Source: Cyrtodaria siliqua (lineage: Eukaryota > Mollusca > Bivalvia > Adapedonta > Hiatellidae). From it: 64,000 nt of DNA. Position 1 is the stretch's first letter. Each line of letters opens with the position of its first letter. Position numbers and translations under genes: made by a program. The stretch covers positions 186,001 through 250,000 of the forward strand of contig JAWPHD010001291.1 in the NCBI GenBank assembly GCA_037043455.1, read 5' to 3'. The notes below the pieces were generated by a model. It was not told where the DNA came from. It searched no databases and saw only the letters and a list, made by a program, of their open reading frames with translations. Of this stretch, positions 56,414-64,000 are shown piece after piece.

Positions 56414-57321
56414 AATTGTCATAACTTTGATACAACGTACGTACATTATTTAAATAACGCTCATTTGAAAACAGATGTTGAAGACACTAGAAACCTTATT
56501 TAACATTATTTAAGATGTTAAAATTCTCTTGATAAAATGAAACTTTCAATGAGTTTAAATCTAAGACATACAGTCTCTGTTTTCTCTCTCTTCTACACGT
56601 ATTATATCCTAATAAATACTGATAACGGTGATCCTTTGGAAGCAACAAACACAACCAAGAGATGAAAGTAGCAGACAGTTTTATTGAATCTGTTCATCAG
56701 AGGTGATGTGAGAAGCAACACCTCTCACGCCCCTTAGGACTCACACCACTATTATCTCCCTTGAATACTCCTGCCCTACAGATGAAGGAGGTAGATAATA
56801 AAAAAAAAGTTCGCTTTTCTACATTTTACAGGATACATTGATTTATCTTTACCAGGTTCTAAATCTACAGCATTTTAGGAAGAGATCCCAGAAAAATGCA
56901 TGTTGATATAAGATTTCTAGCTAATTCTGCCTCATTTTACACATCATGGGTCTAATCTCCACGGGGTTGTATTTTTGTCTAAATTTTGATAGGTGTCAGG
57001 CAAACATGAAATTAAAAAAAGTTCAATCTGGTAAATATTCGTTAAAAGTTAATAGCATGCAGATATTGGATCAATGAAGAATTTAAGCATAAATACATGT
57101 TGCAAAATCTTTTTTATCTCTATGCCACGAACAAAAACATTACAATGGGACCCTATGGAAAATTAATTGTGGTGTGAGACGCTTAGTCCGATTTAAACGG
57201 TATTCTACTTCAGATACGCCTACCTTGGGCTCGTCGGTCCAAAGGGACCAATAGAAATAACACTACTGATTCGTATCACGGGGAGACAGTTTACAGCCGC
57301 CACACTGCATTAGTGTGAATG
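56414..57321. other. Unassigned DNA with a direct repeat
   Basis: ggtgatcctttggaagcaac, then aaacacaacca at about 56627 recurs at about 57879, 1.25 kb away and just after the fold-back element. Otherwise nothing recognised. Confidence 0.5.
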
Positions 57322-57864
57322 TTAAAGGGGTTGATGCACTATTGTCAAACAAGATTTATTTAAAAGAGCTCCGAAAAACTTGGAAAAAAGCTGAACGAAT
57401 TATCAAAATACCATGAAATATGAAGGAGATACGACCTATTGAACATTTGCAAAGAAACATCAATGGAGACGGCCATCTTGGAAAGATGACGTAATCGTGT
57501 CTTGTTACCATGTATGTTACCGTGTATGGCATATTGTTAAAACATATTGTAAAGCAAGGAAAATCACTGCAAATGAAAAATCAGCATGCAATGTATACAT
57601 TTTACATTTGTATATTTATTTTTAACAATTTGCAGTGATTTTCTTTGATTTAAAAGATATTTTGTCGATATGCCATATATGGTAAAATGTGCGATGACGT
57701 CATTGTTCAAAGATGGCCACCTCCATTGATGTTTCTTTGCACATTTTCAAAAAGTCATATCTCCTTTTCTCATGATATTTTGAAAATTCTTTCAGCTTTT
57801 TTTCAAGTTTTTCAGAGCACTTTAAAATAAATTTGGTTTGAAAATAGTGCATCAACCACTTTAA
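57322..57864. mobile_element. Fold-back MITE family H, complete (543 bp)
   Basis: Left arm 57322-57582 and right arm about 57629-57864 are inverted copies over about 240 bases: ttaaaggggttgatgcacta against tagtgcatcaaccactttaa. Both ends carry TTAA, which may be the target duplication. Both arms contain gatgacgt(c/a)at(t/c) and a caaagaaacatcaatggag-type segment. No coding. Confidence 0.88.
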
Positions 57865-57979
57865 TATATATTGTTAAAGGTGATCCTTTGGAAGCAACAA
57901 ACACAACCAATAGCATAAAGTAGCAGACTCGATTTGATCTACAACCACAGACCTAATAACACATATTATTAATATGTCT

Positions 57980-58310
57980 GTGCTACAACTGATGTCCTAA
58001 TCTTTAATCATGTTCTTATATGTGATGTTATGTAGATCTATATAACTGATGTCCTTATATGAGCTTTGAAATAGATCTATAACTACTGTCCTTATATGAG
58101 ATTTTATGTAGAGCTACAACTGATGTCTTTATATGAGATTCATTGTATGTAGATCTCTAATCATGTCCTTATATACGATTTCTGTAGACCTCTATTTCAT
58201 GTAGGTACAACTGATATTTTGTATTTGAAACGTTGTAACAAGCCACAACTGATGTCCTTATATGAGATTTCATGTTTATCTACGACTAATGTTTTTCGTG
58301 TAGACCCACA
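57980..58310. repeat. Degenerate tandem array, about 45-bp units
   Basis: Recurring 'ctgatgtccttatatgagat' then 'ttatgtagatct' with much drift. Confidence 0.7.
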
Positions 58311-60112
58311 ACCAGATATAAATGATCTGAAGAATCCGGATTTTATCCGGAGATTTGGCAGGCCTGCCTTAGGGCATCAGGTGTGAATCTACACCAACTC
58401 TGAGTCTCTCACATGCAAATCTAAGAAATGTGTTATTATGTCTCCGTATAAGATGTGGATTAACATCAAATCTCATATGTGGATATTAGTAGTAGATATA
58501 CACGAACTCTCATATAATGACATCATGCATTTGTGGATTTTCACAAAATTTCACATAAAACATAAGTTACCCTTCGAGTGACCAATATTTTTAGGGATCA
58601 AGATTTATTTAGATGCAAAGTATATTTCAACTAAATCAAAGGATGTTTAAGAAGTATAGCCTACTATTTATAGACACGTATAATGCATTTTGCAGGTTTA
58701 TTGGTGTTTTTAAGGGATATATCAGAGAGATTAAAGGATATGGGGTCAATTAAGGAGTAGGGTGGAATTAAATTTTAGAATTAAGGGATAGGGGGATATG
58801 CTCTTAAATGGCCTGTGGAAGACCCTGGAGCCCTTATTGAGGATACGATATTTTGTATAGATTCACGTGCAACGCATTACCTGCTCAAACTTACCCGTGA
58901 GGGTGTGCAGCAGTATACAGAGATAGATAGATAGATTATTGAGCTCGAGAAGTTGAGGATATGCTCTGTGTCAAATTTATTTTGGGCACAATTAACTTGT
59001 TTAGGTAAGTCATATATAAAACGTTGTGACAGTGTGCAAGTCTTACTTTCAAGTAAAGGTTCAGTACTCTTAGTATTATGATATTTTTTTATCATCTCCC
59101 TTTAAAGTAACTCTCTAACTGTGGAAACCAAATATGGTCTGTTGTTGATAACCCTCTTTCACAGAAAACCGAAAATGACAGATTTATGAGTTGTTTTGCT
59201 AATTTATACGTACATATTTGTCGATAGTGACATTATTATGGTTAAAGGTGACTTAAGGAAGAGTTTTTGGCACGCAATTCCCAAATATGGAAGGTATGAA
59301 TTACTCTGATAACGTTTAAACGAGAGAAAAAAAAAATATACAAATAAATAAAAATGATGAATGTGAAAAAATTAATGGATTAATTAGGGGTGAGAGTAAT
59401 GTGGATATGTATTGAGGTCATTAGCATACACAGGGTTTATTGGCTTATCTGAAATTGGGACAGTTGGGGCCAAAGTCTTAACCATACCAAGGGTGGTGAT
59501 CTGGGGTGTCGTGGGGGTGGTGGTACGGATAATACAAATGTAACAAATCGTTTAGCTTAGTGTAACAAAACTAAAGGAGAGTACCATGAAAAATGCTTGT
59601 TTGGGGTCAACCGACACATCTTCAGCATGCTCCAATAAATACATCTGATAAAAGCCCAGGATTTTTGCTATAAAAAGCAGTCTGAACACTCAATATTTTA
59701 GGTACTGGTACATTATAATATCCTCCATAATTTTGATAGAGCATCATCAAAATAAACTGACCAATCAGTGACCAGAAATAAGACATAATGATACATTCTG
59801 GTAGGTGATAAACTCGGTCTTTATCCTTGATGTTCATCCAAGTTTACTGTTAAAATTACGGTATCAACAGTGTGATTCTTTTAAAACCCTGCAGATTTCA
59901 TGCACATTCATGCAAACTGATTCAATATATGTATCTTTTAAAATCAAACTCTTGAAATTTATCGTCTTTTTACTCTGCCAAAGATTTTTATTTTACTATA
60001 GAACCTAAGGATAAAAACCGAGTAATGCAAATTTTATCACCTACTGAAAATAAAACAAAATCTCAACATCTTTGCAATGCAAAATTATGAATTGTTTCTA
60101 TTACATTTACAG
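58311..60112. other. No recognised feature upstream of the GUCD1-like exon
   Basis: The missing first exon of the GUCD1-like gene could lie here or further left; it must end with one base of a split codon (NCA). I could not single out a candidate. Confidence 0.4.
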
Positions 60113-60245
60113 CAAAGCGACAATTTTCCAATGAAAACAGCACTGGAGGTGGTGATGATGGTTCGAAAGTAGTTCACAAAGTGCCAACATATATACAGAA
60201 TTACAGCTGGGACTGTGGCTTGGCTTGTGCATCAATGGTGCTCAG
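60113..60245 (+). CDS. GUCD1: GUCD1-like protein, internal exon (N-terminal region)
   Basis: 133 bases between acceptor ttacatttacag and donor gtaaat. The open frame starts two bases in and reads KRQFSNENSTGGGDDGSK, then VVHKVPTYIQNYSWDCGLAC and ASMVLR. The core VPxIxQxYxWDCGLACxxMVLR matches the start of GUCD1 (guanylyl cyclase domain-containing protein 1, Pfam Guanylate_cyc_2), a widely conserved family whose fold I recall as papain/C39-like; the Cys of DCG would be the presumed key residue. Enzymatic activity is not established by the sequence. An in-frame TGA just upstream (60088-60090) with no ATG after it shows this is not a first exon; the initiator exon was not found. The acidic Gly/Ser-rich leader is poorly conserved. 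Confidence 0.85.
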
Positions 60246-60287
60246 GTAAATAATCTTTAGTGAGACTAAACGGCAATCTTCAATTAT

Positions 60288-62470
60288 TTAAAGTGACACA
60301 CCGCGATCTTGACTTGTTTAAAACTCGCAGCGTCCCATTACTTTTTCTACATAAGGCCAAACAAAATAATAGTTGTGTTTCCGGTTACCCGACCTACCCT
60401 AGAAATTCCCGCCCTATGGTTTTTATTGCATTCCAAAAAAAAAAATTCAAGCCGACCCCCGTCCGTAATGGATTCCGTAATATACCGTCTCCCTGTCAGG
60501 CAGGCGCCTGATTGAGTTGATAGATATCAGGGTTCTCAATAGACGCGTACACACGCGTTTTGACGCATGGAAATTCAATTTGACCCAATTCTGACGCAGC
60601 TAATTTACCACCTGCTTCCAAGCATCAATCCAATACACATGTACCTATTTTCGATAGCCCAAACATCACAATAACGAGCACGCACTGCATAACAGTGATT
60701 GACACCTTGGCTGACGACCTTGATCGCCTCTCGACCAATCAAATTCGCTGGCTGCTGTCACAGCTTGTGTGCGGAAATAGACTGTCTATAAATGGTGTCA
60801 TTGTGTAATCTAATTGCTGCTATTGAACGATTATCTTTGAAGTTTATGATGCTTTTTGCGGGTGGAGACTATTATGACCTCATTGGATTAATTGGTTAAT
60901 TGATTGCTACCGGCTTCTGATTGATTACCGGTTAATTAGACCGAACTGAAATAAAACAAGTGCTAGCGGTCAAACATGTGAAAAATATAAAAATCGGCAA
61001 AAATAAAATTGACTTTATTTGTGTTTGTTGACGTTGTTTTTTATTTGTGTTTGTTGTTTGTTATTTTTGTTTTACGCACGTTTTAAAGAACAAAGAAATA
61101 TAATTTTAATGAGGATAATTTAAATATTTATAAATCGGCAAAATGTACATAAACAGCGCGTATTTTAACCTGGGTTATCGTTCAGTCAAAACTTACCGGA
61201 CATTACGCATTGTTATATTTTGTGTTGACATACTATTTTTGTGCTGTCGAGTAACGGACTTTATTAATTTATGTATGTTCAAAATTTATGTATGTTCTGT
61301 TCAATACACAAATGGTGCAAAGAAGTATATTTTCATTTATGTCATCGCAGTCTACGAAACGGCCTGCGTGTTGGGGATGCACTGTCTGAGGTAGTCTCAT
61401 TTATTTGACGTCTTCGGGTGCCTTTTTTTTTTTTTACATACGGACGTTTATAGATGCACCCTAGGTGCAGTCTGACCCCGAAGAAGCAGAAAATAAGAGA
61501 GCTAGTAATATAATAACACCAATAACTTATAATATATAATATCACCAATAACTTATAATTTTAACAGATGTGGACCCCAACTTATTAAACAGCCTTTCAT
61601 AACTTTGAATCTTTGACATAATGACACATTATTGTAAAATGGAATAGTAGTTTTTTAAGTTCAAATGCATATCCTTGCACACCTTTCTTGGCAATAAAAT
61701 ATTTACAGAATTCACAAAAATTAAAGTTATTAAAGGATGTTTTATAAAACAGCGCTTCGATTTGTTTGATTTATATTTGACCTTTGACATTTCAATGTAA
61801 TGTAATATACATAGTGATAAAGAACATGTGTAATATACATAGTGATATAGAACATGTGTAATATACATAGTGATATAGAACACAAGACGAGGCAGGAATT
61901 GTCCGGCACCAGTTTCAGCACCATTTATTAAGGTTATACAAAATATGTCACAAAGTAGGTGATATTAAAGAGTGTGAACTTGCTCTATATCACGAGGAGT
62001 TTTATTGTCGGACAAAAAAAATTAAAAAAATAAAAATCCCTACCTTCCCTACTAAATTGGCAATTAAAAGTAAAACAAAAAAAAAAAGACTTCACCTAGT
62101 ACCTACCTACCCTATCTTTTTTTTCAATGTAACAGGAAACACAACTTTTATTTTATTTTAACTTGAATATAATAATTATTAGAATAAAACAAATTGTTTT
62201 TACATATCACTTACAACTGGTTGTATTGCGCCAATAATATATTTACAAATGTGGTAGAATAACGAAGAAAAATTGAAATCGTAAATTTTCATTTAATTAT
62301 ATGCAAGAGGACGACAAGCCTTCGGGGCTTAATATTTCCCCTATCAACACAAGGTAACACACAAGGTAAGTTTTAAAGTCAAAACAATACAGGATTAATA
62401 AATGGAGGTGCTAATTTTATTGCTTGATATAAAACTCAAGATTGCCGAGAGTCGTAAGTCCCTTTGAAAA
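60288..62470 (+). mobile_element. MITE family D copy split by a larger insertion
   Basis: Left part 60290-60352 (tttaaagtgacacaccgcga, aaaactcgcagcgtcccatt, tttttctacata). Right part from about 62165 (aataattattagaataaaac, attgcgccaataatatattt, ggattaataaa) to the right terminal repeat at 62445-62465 (aactcaagattgccgagag, then tccctttg). The terminal repeats of family D are clear here. Confidence 0.6.
60354..62160. mobile_element. Probable TIR element inserted in family D
   Basis: Left end ggccaaacaaaataatagtt then gtgtttccggttacccgacc; right end reversed aataaaataaaagttgtgtt then tcctgttac and gatagggtagg. The arms match over about 40 bases. The interior is AT-rich with a 28-bp repeat x3 (61797-61880) and a CAGGGTTCTCAATAGACGCG motif at 60538, but no transposase. 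Exact edges and target duplication were not resolved. The same terminus occurs alone at 7466. Confidence 0.45.
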
Positions 62471-62695
62471 ACTGTGCATCTCGTTAAATTTTCTACCTAC
62501 ATATAATTGTGCATTCTTTATTAATAATTATTAAAATAGTCCAAAGCAAATTGTTCTTGCATATTACTAAATGTTGAGTATATTGCACAAACAATGTATG
62601 AAATCACATGAAACCTTCTTGCTTCTCACCATTGCAGGTTTAAATCCCACTGGGAGCTCGACTTGTAAGTGAGAATGTGTCGATACTACCGGTAT

Positions 62696-62800
62696 ATAAA
62701 TATTGCATCCCAGTGAGGGTGACAATGGATATTGTCAACCTGAGGAAAATAATGTCAAACGAGGCTTCCACTATCACCCTCACTGGGATGCAATATTTAT
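62696..62800. mobile_element. Small fold-back element
   Basis: ataaatattgcatcccagtg, then agggtgacaatgg pairs with ccactatcaccctcactggg, then atgcaatatttat: arms of about 33 bases, loop of about 40. Confidence 0.8.
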
Positions 62801-63007
62801 TTTATTTTACCGAACAAAAAATGGCCAGTTCCAGGGTGTTCAAATCCGCTTCCGAAATTGTCCCGAATCTGCTTGCCATATTTGTTTATTGTCGTTTGGT
62901 TAAACCAAATGTCTTACGATTGACATAACTTCAACTGTATTTTAAGAAGCGTCCATCGATTTCTAATTGTGCAAAGTGTGTCGTAATTGGAGTAATCCCA
63001 ATACCTA

Positions 63008-63790
63008 TTTTTAGATCACCTGAGTCGATGTATGATCCTTAGATGAATGCTTTTTAGATTTGTTAAAATTTGGTCAGCGTGACATCCAAGATGGCTGCCG
63101 TTACCATATATGGTCGAAACCTTAAAAAATCTTCTTCCCAAGAACCGCTGGACAGATTTCGACAGTTTTTCTTTTAAAATGATCGCTAACGCCTAGACTA
63201 TCAAATTTGGCTCGTCCCGGGGGTCACAGGTTAACATAGACTTAAATATAAGATTTTTCTTCTCTGAAACTGCAAGAGCCAGATGTTTAATATTTTGCAT
63301 TTGCTATAAGCTTAAGGTCCTCTACCAATTTTGTTCAAATGGTGGCCTTGATGTCGAATTTGGCCCCGCCCCGTTGGTCACAGTTTTACATAGACTTGTA
63401 TAGGAAAAAATGTAAAAAATCTTCTTGTTCAAATGATGACCCTGGGGTCAAATTTTGGCCCCGCCCCTGGGGTCACAGTTTTACATAGGCTTGTATAGGG
63501 AAAAACTGAAAAAAAATCTTCTTCTCTGGAACTGCAAAGCCTGAGGTTTAATATTTTGCATTTGCTATAAGCTTATGGTCGTCTACCAAGTTTATTAAAA
63601 TGATGTCCCTGGTGTCAAATTTGGGGGTCACAGTTTTACATAGACTTATATAGGAAAACAATTAAAAAATCTTCTCTGAAACTGCAAGAGCCAGAGGTTT
63701 AATATTTTGCATTTACTATAAGATTATGGTCCTTTACCAAGTTTGTTCAAATAGTTTTGCATTTGCTATAAGCTTACACTCTAGCACCTT
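63008..63790 (-). mobile_element. Helentron-like element, minus strand, in GUCD1-like intron
   Basis: Begins (its 3' side) at tttttagatcacctgagtcg and contains about four 165-bp units inverted relative to 40866-42596 (ccctggggtcaaattttggc, gtcacagttttacatagact, aagcttatggtcgtctacca). The terminal hairpin and ACGG run are missing. It ends about 150 bases before the next exon. Confidence 0.65.
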
Positions 63791-63934
63791 CATTTTGTAT
63801 TTGATCTTTACCAAATTTTGTCAGTGTCTTTATATCAATGTTGTTAACACAATCATCTGATGGCATCTGAACCAATCGGAGAACAGATATTTTGTCACTT
63901 CTCTTTAATATACAGTGTTATTTGTCTATTACAG

Positions 63935-64000
63935 ATACCTAGGGAGAGATGCACAGAGAGTGTACACCACCGATTTAGAAGATTTGAAATGCGGCGAAAG
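63935..64000 (+). CDS. GUCD1: GUCD1-like protein, next exon, cut by window end
   Basis: It follows acceptor ctattacag at 63934. Its first base completes the AG carried over from the previous exon to give Arg, so the joined reading is MVLRYLGRDAQRVYTTDLED then LKCGE. MVLRYLG is the family sequence directly after the DCGLAC motif, which fixes both phase and identity. The intron is 3,689 bases and packed with mobile elements. The exon runs off the window, so its end and the rest of the protein (about 200 further residues expected) are not visible. Confidence 0.85.
   Translation, partial: MPRERCTESVHHRFRRFEMRRK

Noticed and set aside
60538..61463. A hAT-like element starting CAGGGTTCTCAATAGACGCG
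   Set aside because: The best right-end candidate (reversed: tagggtgcatctataaacg) matches only in part and the flanking 8-mers do not agree, so no boundary can be supported.

Overview
The window looks like nuclear DNA from a mollusc, most likely a bivalve. The DNA is AT-rich, real coding sequence is in short exons with GT-AG introns, and almost everything else is tandem arrays and short non-autonomous transposable elements. Tandem units built around 'gggccataactc' or 'gaccccagggtcacc', leading into ACGG-rich runs, terminal hairpins and A-runs, are a style I associate with bivalve genomes (pearl/Helentron-type elements). That assignment rests on memory of repeat style, not on a search.

Only two genes are recognisable, both partial and transcribed away from each other. 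On the minus strand, four exons (15205 down to 4404) encode the first 234 residues of an unconventional class I myosin of the myosin-Ic / Drosophila Myo61F type, from the start codon through the P-loop and switch I. The rest lies beyond the left edge. On the plus strand at the right edge, two exons (60113-60245 and 63935-64000) encode the N-terminal part of a GUCD1-like protein (Guanylate_cyc_2 family, DCGLAC motif). It continues beyond the right edge and its first exon was not found. The 45 kb between them holds no other gene I can support.

Layout. 1-3275: a Helentron-like element broken by a SINE, then a 56-bp satellite split by an 871-bp hAT-like element. 4404-15205: myosin exons, with an 8.1-kb intron 2 full of Helentron-like arrays, nested SINEs and MITEs. 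15.3-20.1 kb: a 30-bp array, a fold-back element, a TA-flanked MITE inside an older MITE, and two hAT-like elements. 20.1-24.5 kb: a SINE-dense block containing an 860-bp tandem duplication. 28-32.4 kb: microsatellites and nested SINEs. 33.7-34.6 kb: 40-bp satellite. 35.7-36.5 kb: a possible decayed retroelement. 39.3-42.6 kb: Helentron-like elements. 42.9-48.5 kb: a run of unrelated tandem arrays. 48.5-57.9 kb: hAT-like, TA-flanked and fold-back elements. 60-64 kb: the GUCD1-like exons and a repeat-filled intron.

The most distinctive observations are: (i) a tandem array in myosin intron 2 that seems to have grown out of the exon 2 / splice-donor junction; (ii) several insertions with exact target-site duplications, including one hAT-like insertion whose empty site survives in a paralogous copy 4 kb away; (iii) SINEs with different heads but one shared 3' tail, including a run of three tRNA-like heads; (iv) a tandem duplication whose second copy carries mostly one-base insertions, which raises the possibility of an assembly artefact. 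I see no CRISPR, operon, phage or defence-like system. Everything was read by eye; copy numbers and the edges of diverged repeats are approximate.
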